NCBI GenBank assembly: GCA_958298945.1
Contig: OY282608.1
Coordinates: 60,116,951 to 60,180,950, forward strand
Direction: 5' to 3'
DNA from: Atherix ibis
Taxonomy: Eukaryota; Arthropoda; Insecta; Diptera; Athericidae
DNA length: 64,000 bases
Part shown: positions 46,301-56,409 of the stretch, one piece after another
How the letters are laid out: each line of letters opens with the position of its first letter
Position numbering within the stretch: position 1 is the stretch's first letter
The notes under the pieces: model-generated
Databases searched by the model: none
Seen by the model: the letters and a program-made list of their open reading frames with translations, nothing else
What the model was told of the DNA's origin: nothing
Position numbers and translations under genes: made by a program

Positions 46301-49300
46301 TGTTGGTTTGTTGGTTTTTTGGTTTGTTGGTTTGTTCGTTTGTTGGTTTGTTGGTTTGTTGGTTTGTTGGTTTGGTGGTTTGTTGGTTTGTTGGTTTGTT
46401 GGTTTGTTAGTTTGTTGGTTTTTTGGTTTTTTGGTTTGCTGGTTTGTTGGTTTGTTGGTTTGTTGGTTTGTTGGCTTGTTGGTTTGTTGGTTTGATGGTT
46501 TCTTGGTTTGTAGGTTTGTAGGTTTGTTGGTTTGTTCGTTTGTTGGTTTGTTGGTTTGTTGGTTTGTTGGCTTGTTGGTTTTTGTGTTTGTTGGTTTTTT
46601 GGTTTGTTGGTTTGTTGGTTTGTTGGTTTATTGCTTTGTTTGTTTGTTAGTTTGTTGGTTTGTTGGTTTATTTGTTTGTTTTTTTGTTGGTTTGTTGGTT
46701 TGTTGGTTTATTTGTTTGTTGGTTTGTTGGTTTGTAGGTTCGTTGGTTTGTTGGTTTGTTGGTTTGTTGGTTTGTTGGTTTGTGGATTTGTTGGTTTGTT
46801 GGTTAATTGGTTGGTTGGTTTGTTGGTTTGTTGGCTTGTTGGTTTGTTGGTTTGTTGGTTTGTTGGTTTGTTGGTTTTTTGGTTTTTTGGTTTGTTGGTT
46901 TGTTGGTTTGTTGGTTTGTTGGTTTGTTGGTTTTTTGGTTTGTTGTTTTATTTTTTTGTTGGTTTGTTTGGCTTGTTGGTTTGTTGGTTTGTTGGTTTTT
47001 TGGTTTGTTGGTTTGTTGGTTTGTTGGTTTATTGGCTTGTTGGTTACTTAGTTTGTTGGTTTGTTGATTTGTTGGTTTGTTGGTTTGTTGGCTTGTTGGC
47101 TTGTTGGTTTGTTGGTTAGTTCGTTTGTTGGTTTGTTAGTTTGTTGGTTTGTTGGCTTGTTGGCTTGTTGGTTTGTTGGTTTTTTGGTTTGTTGGTTTGT
47201 TGGTTTGTTGGTTTGTTGGTTTGTTGGTTTGTTGGTTTGTTGGTTTATTTGTTTGTTGGTTTGTTGGTTTGTTGGTTTGTTGGTTTGCTGGTTTGTTGGT
47301 TTGTTGGCTTGTTTGTTTGTTGGTTTGTTGGTTTCTTGGTTTGTTGGTTTGTTGGTTTGTTGGTTTGTTGGTTTGTTGGTTTGTTGGTTTTTTGGTTTTT
47401 TGGTTTGATGGTTTGTTGGTTTGTTGGTTTGTTGGTTTGTTGGCTTGTTGGTTTGTTGGTTTGTTGGTTTCTTGGTTTTAGGTTTGTTGCTTTGTTCGTT
47501 TGTTGGTTTGTTGGTTTGTTGGTTTGTTGGCTTGTTGGTTTTTGTGTTTGTTGGTTTTTTGGTTTGTTGGTTTGTTGGTTTGTTGGTTTATTGCTTTATT
47601 TGTTTGTTAGTTTGTTGGTTTGTTGGTTTATTTGTTTGTTGGTTTGTTGGTTTGTTGGTTTATTTGTTTGATGGTTTGTTGGTTTGTAGGTTTGTTGGTT
47701 TGTTGGTTTGTTGGTTTATTGGTTTGTTGGTTTGTTGGTTTGTTGGTTTGTTGGTTAATTGGTTTGTTGGTTTGTTGGTTTGTTGGCTTGTTGGTTTGTT
47801 GGTTTGTTGGTTTGTTGGTTTTTTGGTTTTTTGGTTTGTTGGTTTGTTCGTTTGTTGGTTTTTTGGTTTGTTGTTTTATTTTTTTGTTGGTTTGTTTGGC
47901 TTGTGTGTTTGTTGGTTTGTTGGTTTTTTGGTTTGTTGGTTTGTTGGTTTGTTGGTTTGTTGGCTTGTTGGTTACTTAGTTTGTTGGTTTGTTGATTTGT
48001 TGGTTTGTTGGTTTGTTGGTTTGTTGTCTTGTTGGCTTGTTGGTTTGTTGGTTAGTTCGTTTGTTGGTTTGTTAGTTTGTTGGTTTGTTGGCTTGTTGGC
48101 TTGTTGGTTTGTTGGTTTTTTGGTTTGTTGGTTTGTTGGTTGGTTGGTTTGTTGGTTTGTTGGTTTATTTGTTTGTTGGTTTGTTGGTTTTTTTGATTTG
48201 TTGGTTTGTTGGTTTGCTGGTTTGTTGGTTTGTTGGCTTGTTTGTTTGTTGGTTTGTTGGTTTCTTGGTTTGTTGGTTTGTTGGTTTCTTGGTTTGTTGG
48301 TTTGTTGGTTTGTTGGTTTGTTGGTTTGTTGGTTTGTTGGTTTGTTGGCTTGTTTGTTTGTTGGTTTGTTGGTTTCTTGGTTTGTTGGTTTGTTGGTTTG
48401 TTGCTTTCTTGGTTTGTTGGTTTGTAGGTTTGTTGGTTTGTTGGTTTGTTGGTTTGTTCGTTTGTTGGCTTGTTGGTTTGTTGGCTTGTTGGCTTGTTGG
48501 TTTTTTGGTTTGTTGGTTTGTTCGTTTGGTGGTTTGTTTGTTTGTTGGTTTGTTCGTTTGCTTGTTCATTGGTTACTTGGTTTGTTCGTTTGTTAGTTTG
48601 TTGGTTTGTTGGTTTGTTGGCTTGTTGGTTTGTTGGTTTGTTGGTTTTTTGGTTTGTTGGTTTTTTGGTTTGTTGGTTTGTTGGTTTGTTGGTTTGTTGG
48701 TTTATTTGCTTGTTGGTTTGTTGGTTTGTTGGTTTGTTGGTTTGTTGGTTTTTTGGTTTGTTGGTTTGTTCGTTTGTTGGTTTGTTGGTTTGTTGGTTTG
48801 TTGGTTTGGTGGTTTGTTGGTTTGTTGGTTTGTTGGTTTGTTGGTTTGTTGGTTTTTTGGTTTTTTGGTTTGCTGGTTTGTTGGTTTGTTGGTTTGTTGG
48901 TTTGTTGGCTTGTTGGTTTGCTGGTTTGATGGTTTCTTGGTTTGTAGGTTTGTAGGTTTGTTGGTTTGTTCGTTTGTTGGTTTGTTGGTTTGTTGGTTTG
49001 TTGGCTTGTTGGTTTTTGTGTTTGTTGGTTTTTTGGGTTGTTGGTTTGTTGGTTTGTTGGTTTATTGCTTTGTTTGTTTGTTAGTTTGTTGGTTTGTTGG
49101 TTTATTTGTTTGTTGGTTTGTTGGTTTGTTGGTTTGTTGGTTTATTTGTTTGTTGGTTTGTTGGTTTGTAGGTTTGTTGGTTTGTTGGTTTGTTGGTTTG
49201 TTGGTTTGTTGGTTTGTGGATTTGTTGGTTTGTTGGTTAATTGGTTTGTTGGTTTGTTGGTTTGTTGGCTTGTTGGTTTGTTGGTTTGTTGGTTTGTTGG

Positions 49301-49500
49301 TTTTTTGGTTTTTTGGTTTGTTGGTTTGTTGGTTTGTTGGTTTGTTGGTTTGTTGGTTTTTTGGTTTGTTGTTTTATTTTTTTGTTGGTTTGTTTGGCTT
49401 GTTGGTTTGTTGGTTTGTTGGTTTTTTGGTTTGTTGGTTTGTTGGTTTGTTGGTTTGTTGGTTTATTGGCTTGTTGGTTACTTAGTTTGTTGGTTTGTTG
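43365..49500. repeat. 2,434-bp higher-order repeat pair with a related left flank
   Basis: The string TTGGTTTTAGG at 45,030 recurs at 47,472 (2,442 bp). The T-rich landmark at 45,440 recurs at 47,874 (2,434 bp), and block starts 45,651 and 48,085, 46,532 and 48,966, 47,061 and 49,495 keep 2,434 bp. At the landmarks 46,946 and 49,372 the offset is briefly 2,426 bp because one unit is gained and another lost on either side. The TTTGGTGG signature lies at 44,590, 46,083 and 48,525. The left flank (43,400-45,000) shares the signatures but not one clean offset. Confidence 0.87.
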
Positions 49501-52060
49501 ATTTGTTGGTTTGTTGGTTTGTTGGCTTGTTGGCTTGTTGGTTTGTTGGTTAGTTCGTTTGTTGGTTTGTTAGTTTGTTGGCTTGTTGGCTTGTTGGTTT
49601 GTTGGTTTTTTGGTTTGTTGGTTTGTTGGTTTGTTGGTTTGTTGGTTTGTTGGTTTGTTGGTTTATTTGTTTGTTGGTTTGTTGGTTTGTTGGTTTGTTG
49701 GTTTGCTGGTTTGTTGGTTTGTTGGCTTGTTTGTTTGTTGGTTTGTTGGTTTCTTGGTTTGTTGGTTTGTTGGTTTCTTGGTTTGTTGGTTTATTGGTTT
49801 GTTGGTTTGTTGGTTTGTTGGTTTGTTCGTTTGTTGGCTTGTTGGTTTGTTGGCTTGTTGGCTTGTTGGTTTTTTGGTTTGTTGGTTTGTTCGTTTGGTG
49901 GTTTGTTTGTTTGTTGGTTTGTTCGTTTGCTTGTTCGTTGGTTACTTGGTTTGTTCGTTTGTTAGTTTATTGGTGTGTTGGCTTGTTGGTTTGTTGGTTT
50001 GTTGGTTTTTTGGTTTTTTGGTTTGTTGGTTTTTTGGTTTGTTGGTTTTTTGGTTTGTTGGTTTGTTGGTTTTTTCGTTTGTTGGTTTATTTGCTTATTG
50101 GTTTGTTGGTTTGTTGGTTTGTTGGTTTGTTGGTTTGTTGGTTTGTTGGTTTTTTGGTTTGTTAGTTTGTTGGTTTGTTGGTTTGTTGGTTTGTTGGTTT
50201 GTTGGTTTGTTGGTTTGTTGGTTTGTTGGGTTGGTGGTTTGGTGGTTTGTTGGTTTGTAGGTTTGTTGGTTTGTTGGTTTCTTGGTTTGTTGGTTTTTTG
50301 GTTTTTTGGTTTGCTGGTTTGTTGGTTTGTTGGTTTGTTGGTTTGTTGGCTTGTTGGTTTGTTGGTTTGTTGGTTTTTCGGTTTGTAGGTTTGTTGGTTT
50401 GTTCGTTTGTTGGTTTGTTGGTTTGTTGGTTTGTTGGCTTGTTGGTTATTTGGTTTGTTGGTTTTTTGGTTTGTTGGTTTGTTGGTTTGTTGGTTTGTTG
50501 CTTTGTTGGTTTGTTAGTTTGTTGGTTTGTTGGTTTATTTGTTTGTTGGTTTGTTGGTTTGGTGGTTTGTTGGTTTGTTGGTTTATTTGTTTGTTGGTTT
50601 GTTGGTTTGTAGGTTTGTTGGTTTGTTGGTTTGTTGGTTTGTTGGTTTGTTGGTTTGTTGGTTTGTTGGTTTGTTGGTTTGTTGGTTTGTTGGTTTGTTG
50701 GTTAATTGGTTTGTTGGTTTGTTGGTTTGTTTGCTTGTTGGTTTGTTGGTTTGTTGGTTTTTTGGTTTTTTGGTTTGTTGGTTTGTTGGTTTGTTGGTTT
50801 GTTGGTTTGTTGGTTTTTTGGTTAGTTGTTTTATTTTTTTGTTGGTTTGTTTGGCTTGTTGGTTTGTTGGTATTTTGGTTTGTTGGTTTGTTGGTTTGTT
50901 GGTTTGTTGGTTTGTTGGTTTGTTGGTTTATTGGTTTTTTGGTTTATTCGTTTGTTGGTTTGTTGGTTTGTTGGCCTGTTGGTTTGTTGGTTTGTTGGAT
51001 TGTTAGTTTTTTGGTTTGTTGGTTTGTTGGCTTGTTGGTTTGTTGGTTTGTTGGCTTGTTGATTTGTTGGTTTGTTGGTTTGTTGGTTTGTTTGTTTGTT
51101 GGTTTGTTGGCTTGTTGGCTTGTTGGTTTGTTGGTTTGTTGGTTTGTTGGTTTTTTGGTTTGTTGGCTTGTTGGCTTGTTGGTTTGTTGGTTTGTTGGTT
51201 TGTTGGTTTGTTGGTTTTTGGTTTGTTGTTTTGTTGGCTTGTTGGCTTGTTGGTTTGTTGGTTTGTTTGTTTATTGGTTTGTTGGTTTGTTGGCTTTTTG
51301 GCTTGTTGGTTTGTTGGCTTGTTGGTTTGTTGGCTTGTTGGCTTGTTGGTTTTTTGGTTTGTTGGTTTGTTCGTTTGTTGGTTTGTTGGTTTGTTGGTTT
51401 GTTGGCTTGTTGGTTTGTTGGTTTGTTTGTTTGTTTGTTTGTTGGTTTGTTGGTTTGTTGGTTTGTTGGTTTGTTGGTTTGTTGGTTTGTTGGTTTGTTG
51501 GTTTGTTGGTTTGTTGGTTTGTTGGTTTGTTGGTTTGTTGGTTTGTTGGTTTGTTGGTTTGTTGGTTTGTTGGTTTGTTGGCTTGTTGGTTTGTTGGTTT
51601 GTTGGCTTGTTCGTTTGTTGGTTTGTTGGTTTGTTGGTTTGCTGGTTTGTTGGTTTGTTGGCTTGTTTGTTTGTTGGTTTGTTGGTTTCTTGGTTTGTTG
51701 GTTTGTTGGTTTCTTGGTTTGTTGGTTTGTTGGTTTGTTGGTTTGTTGGTTTGTTGGTTTGCTCGTTTGTTGGCTTGTTGGTTTGTTGGCTTGTTGGCTT
51801 GTTGGTTTTTTGGTTTGTTGGTTTGTTGGTTTGTTCGTTTGGTGGTTTGTTTGTTTGTTGGTTTGTTCGTTTGCTTGTTCGTTGGTTACTTGGTTTGTTC
51901 GTTTGTTAGTTTATTGGTGTGTTGGTTTGTTGGCTTGTTGGTTTGTTGGTTTGTTGGTTTTTTGGTTTATTGGTTTGTTGGTTTTTTGGTTTGTTGGTTT
52001 GTTGGTTTTTTTGGTTTGTTGGTTTATTTGCTTGTTGGTTTGTTGGTTTGTTGGTTTGTT
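47950..52060. repeat. Long segmental duplication, left copy (partner 11.93 kb away)
   Basis: At least 4.1 kb here is repeated at 59,880-64,000. Matching points are 48,085 and 60,015, 48,525 and 60,455, 49,241 and 61,171 (all 11,930 bp), 49,894 and 61,816 (11,922 bp), 50,829 and 62,779 (11,950 bp) and about 52,023 and 63,957 (11,934 bp). Offsets drift only by small unit gains and losses. Rare private variants are shared, for example GGTATTTTGG next to the T-rich landmark at about 50,870 and 62,820, and TTAGTTGTTTTA in place of the usual TTTGTTGTTTTA. Confidence 0.93.
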
Positions 52061-53900
52061 GGTTTGTTGGTTTGTTGGTTTGTTGGTTTGTTGGTTTTTT
52101 GGTTTGTTAGTTTGTTGGTTTGTTGGTTTGTTGGTTTGTTGGTTTGTTGGTTTGTTGGTTTGTTGGTTTGGTGGTTTGGTGGTTTGTTGGTTTGTAGGTT
52201 TGTTGGTTTGTTGGTTTGTTGGTTTGTTGGTTTTTTGGGTTTTTGGTTTGCTGGTTTGTTGGTTTGTTGGTTTGTTGGTTTGTTGGCTTGTTGGTTTGTT
52301 GGTTTGTTGGTTTTTTGGTTTGTAGGTTTGTTGGTTTGTTCGTTTGTTGGTTTGTTGGTTTGTTGGTTTGTTGGCTTGTTGGTTATTTGGTTTGTTGGTT
52401 TTTTGGTTTGTTGGTTTGTTGGTTTGTTGGTTTGTTGCTTTGTTGGTTTGTTAGTTTGTTGGTTTGTTGGTTTATTTGTTTGTTGGTTTGTTGGTTTGGT
52501 GGTTTGTTGGTTTGTTGGTTTGTTGGTTTATTTGTTTGTTGGTTTGTTGGTTTGTAGGTTTGTTGGTTTGTTGGTTTGTTGGTTTGTTGGTTTGTTGGTT
52601 TGTTGGTTTGTTGGTTTGTTGGTTTGTTGGTTTGTTGGTTTGTTGGTTTGTTGGTTTGTTGGTTTGTTGGTTTGTTGGTTTGTTGGTTAATTGGTTTGTT
52701 GGTTTGTTGGTTTGTTTGCTTGTTGGTTTGTTGGTTTGTTGGTTTTTTGGTTTTTTGGTTTGTTGGTTTGTTGGTTTGTTGGTTTGTTGGTTTGTTGGTT
52801 TTTTGGTTTGTTGTTTTATTTTTTTGTTGGTTTGTTTGGCTTGTTGGTTTGTTGGTTTGTTGGTTTTTTGGTTTGTTGGTTTGTTGGTTTGTTGGTTTGT
52901 TGGTTTGTTGGTTAATTGGTTTTTTGGTTTATTCGTTTGTTGGTTTGTTGGTTTGTTGGCCTGTTGGTTTGTTGGTTTGTTGGATTGTTAGTTTTTTGGT
53001 TTGTTGGTTTGTTGGCTTGTTGGTTTGTTGGTTTGTTGGATTGTTGGTTTGTTGGTTTGTTGGTTTGTTGGTTTGTTTGTTTGTTGGTTTGTTGGCTTGT
53101 TGGCTTGTTGGTTTGTTGGTTTGTTGGTTTGTTGGTTTTTTGGTTTGTTGGCTTGTTGGCTTGTTGGTTTGTTGGTTTGTTGGTTTTTGGTTTGTTGTTT
53201 TGTTGGCTTGTTGGCTTGTTGGTTTGTTGGTTTGTTTGTTTGTTGGTTTGTTGGTTTGTTGGTTTGTTGGCTTTTTGGCTTGTTGGTTTGTTGGCTTGTT
53301 GGTTTGTTGGCTTGTTGGCTTGTTGGTTTTTTGGTTTGTTGGTTTGTTCGTTTGTTGGTTTGTTGGTTTGTTGGTTTGTTGGCTTGTTGGCTTGTTGGTT
53401 TGTTGGTTTGTTGGTTTGTTTGTTTGTTTGTTTGTTGGTTTGTTGGTTTTTTGGTTTGTTGGTTTGTTGGTTTGTTGGTTTGTTGGTTTGTTGGTTTGTT
53501 GGTTTGTTGGTTTGTTGGTTTGTTGGTTTGTTGGTTTGTTGGCTTGTTGGTTTGTTGGTTTGTTGGCATGTTCGTTTGTTGGTTTGTTGGTTTTTTTGGT
53601 TTGTTGGTTTGTTGGTTTGTTGGCTTATTGGCTTATTGGCTTGTTGGTTTGTTGGTTTGTTGGTTTGTTCGTTTGTTGGTTTGTTGGTTTGTTCGTTTGT
53701 TGGCTTGTTGGTTTGTTGGCTTGTTGGCTTGTTGGTTTATTGGTTTGTTGGTTTGTTGTTTTGTTGGTTTGCTGGTTTGTTGGTTTGTTGGTTTGTTGGT
53801 TTGTTGGTTTGTAGGTTTTTTGGTTTGTTGGTTTGTTGGTTTGTTGGTTTCTTGGTTTGTTGGTTTGTTGATTTGTTAGTTTGTTGGTTTGTTAGTTTGT
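49960..53900. repeat. 1.94-1.99-kb tandem pair including two C segments
   Basis: TTTATTGGTGTGTTGG occurs at about 49,965 and 51,909 (about 1,944 bp); the T-rich landmarks at 50,829 and 52,814 and the C diagnostic strings at 50,999 and 52,984 are both 1,985 bp apart. The second copy has the standard TTTGTTGTTTTA and GGTTTG forms where the first has TTAGTTG and GGTATT. A perfect consensus run of about 140 bp lies at 51,440-51,580, just after a (GTTT) tetramer run at 51,421-51,438. Confidence 0.85.
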
Positions 53901-54600
53901 TGGCTTGTTGGTTTATTGGTTTCTTGGTTTGTTGGCTTGTAGGTTTGTTGGTTTGTTGGCTTGTTGGCTTGTTGGTTTGTTGGTTTGTTGGCTTGTTGGT
54001 TACTTAGTTTGTTGGTTTGTTGGGTTGTTGGTTTGTTGGTTTGTTGGCTTGTTGGCTTGTTGGTTTGTTGGTTAGTTCGTTTGTTGGTTTGTTAGTTTGT
54101 TTGTTTGTTGGCTTGTTGGCTTGTTGGTTTGTTGGTTAGTTCGTTTGTTGGTTTGTTAGTTTGTTGGTTTGTTGGCTTGTTGGCTTGTTGGTTTGTTGGT
54201 TTTTTGGTTTGTTGGTTTGTTGGTTTGTTGGTTTGTTGGTTTGTTGGTTTATTTGTTTGTTGGTTTGTTGGTTTGTTGGTTTGTTGGTTTGTTGGTTTGT
54301 TGGCTTGTTGGTTTGTTGGTTTGTTGGTTTCTTGGTTTGTTGGTTTGTTGGTTTGTTGGTTTGTTTGTTTGTTGGTTTGTTGGTTTGTTGGTTTGTTCGT
54401 TTGTTGGCTTGTTGGTTTGTTGGCTTGTTGGCTTGTTGGTTTGTTGGTTTTTTGGTTTGTTCGTTTGTTGGTTTGTTTGTTTGTTGGTTTGTTCGTTTGT
54501 TTGTTCGTTGGTTACTTGGTTTTTTGGTTTGTTAGTTTGTTGGTTTGTTGGTTTGTTGGCTTGTTGGTTTGTTGGTTTGTTGGTTTTTTGGTTTGTTGGT
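52814..54600. repeat. Dispersed copy of 30.0-32.6 kb, without the 808-bp inner duplication
   Basis: The left edge is 22,769 bp from its partner (T-rich landmarks 30,045 and 52,814), while the right part is 21,970 bp from its partner (32,135 and 54,105; 32,191 and 54,161; 32,199 and 54,169). The 799-bp change in offset corresponds to the 808-bp tandem duplication present only in the first copy, minus a gained unit. The order of variants across the shared right part is closely conserved. Confidence 0.85.
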
Positions 54601-56409
54601 TTGTTGGTTTTTTGGTTTGTTGGTTTGTTGGTTTGTTGGTTTGTTGGTTTGTTGGTTTATTTGCTTGTTGGTTTGTTGGTTTGTTGGTTTGTTGGTTTGT
54701 TGGTTTGTTGGTTTGTTGGTTTGTTGGTTTGGTGGTTTGTTGGTTTGTTGGTATGTTGGTTTGTTGGTTTGTTGGTTTGTTGGTTTGTTGGTTTTTTGGT
54801 TTGCTGGTTTGTTGGTTTGTTGGTTTGTTGGTTTGTTGGCTTGTTGGTTTGTTGGTTTCTTGATTTGTAGGTTTGTTGGTTTGTTCGTTTGTTGGTTTGT
54901 TGGTTTGTTGGTTTGTTGGTTTGTTGGCTTGTTGGTTTTTTGGTTTGTTGGTTTTTTGGTTTGTGGTTTGTTGGTTTGTTGGTTTGTTGCTTTGTTGGTT
55001 TGTTGGTTTCTTGGTTTGTTGGTTTGTTGGTTTGTTGGTTTGTTGGTTTATTTGTTTGTTGGTTTGTTGGTTTGTAGGTTTGTTGGTTTGTTGGTTTGTT
55101 GGTTTGTTCGTTTGTTGGTTTGTTGGTTTGTTGGTTTGTTGGTTAATTGGTTTGTTGGTTTGTTGGTTTGTTGGCTTGTTGGTTTGTTGGTTTTTTGGTT
55201 TGTTGGTTTGTTGGTTTGTTAGTTTGTTGGTTTGTTGGTTTTTTGGTTTGTTGTTTTATTTTTTTGTTGGTTTGTTTGGCTTGTTGGTTTGTTGGTTTGT
55301 TGGTTTTTTGGTTTTTTGGTTTGTTGGTTAGTTGGTTTGTTGGTTTGTTGGTTTATTCGTTTGTTGGTTTGTTGGTTTGTTGGCTTGTTGGCTTGTTGGT
55401 TTGTTGGTTTGTTGGTTTGTTGGATTGTTAGTTTTTTGGTTTGTTGGTTTGTTGGCTTGTTGGTTTGTTGGTTTGTTGGCTTGTTGTTTTGTTGGTTTGT
55501 TGGTTTGTTGGTTTGTTTGTTTGTTGGTTTGTTGGCTTGTTGGCTTGTTGGTTTGTTGGTTTGTTGGTTTGTTGGTTTTTTGGTTTGTTGGCTTGTTGGC
55601 TTGTTGTTTTGTTGGTTTGTTGGTTTTTGGTTTGTTGGTTTGTTGGCTTGTTGGCTTGTTGGTTTGTTGGTTTGTTGGTTTGTTGGTTTGTTGGTTTGTT
55701 GGTTTGTTGGTTTGTTGGCTTGTTGGTTTATTGGTTTGTTAGTTTGTTGGTTTGTTTGTTTGTTGGTTTGTTCGTTTGTTGGTTTGTTGGTTTGTTGGTT
55801 TGTTGGTTTGTTGGCTTGTTGGCTTGTTGGTTTGTTGGTTTGTTGGCTTGTTGGCTTGTTGGTTTGTTGGTTTGTTGGCTTGTTGTCTTGTTGGTTTTTT
55901 GGTTTGTTTGTTTGTTTGTTTGTTGGTTTGTTGGTTTGTTGGTTTGTTGGTTTGTTGGTTTGTTGGTTTGTTGGTTTGTTGGTTTGTTGGTTTGTTGGTT
56001 TGTTGGTTTGTTGGTTTGTTCGTTTGTTGGCTTGTTGGCTTGTTGGTATGTTGGTTTGTTCGTTTGTTGGTTTGTTGGTTTGTTGGTTTGTTGGTTTGTT
56101 GGCTTATTGGCTTGTTGGTTTGTTGGTTTGTTGGTTTGTTCGTTTGTTGGTTTGTTGGTTTGTTGGTTTGTTGGCTTGTTGGTTTGTTGGCTTGTTGGCT
56201 TGTTGGTTTGTTGGTTTGTTGGTTTGTTGGTTTGTTCGTTTTTTGGTTTATTTGTTTGTTGGTTTGTTCATTTGTTGGTTCGTTGGTTACTTGGTTTGTT
56301 GGTTTGTTGGTTTGTTGGTTTGTTGGTTTGTTGGCTTTTTGGTTTGTTGGTTTGTTGGTTTTTTGGTTTGTTGGTTTGTTGGTTTTTTGGATTGTTGGTT
56401 TCTTGGTTT
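54601..56409. repeat. Mixed block: relatives of the 2,162-bp family, then a C segment
   Basis: The stretch from 54,720 to 55,090 (TTCTTGATTTGTAGG near 54,857, TTTGTGGTTTG near 54,960, TTGCTTTG near 54,987) resembles 35,570-35,910 of the 2,162-bp family. It passes into a T-rich landmark at 55,254 and the C diagnostic string 170 bp later (A at 55,424). The remainder to 56,400 is a GGCTTG-rich C-type body with one (GTTT) run near 55,905-55,922. No gene is present. Confidence 0.75.
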
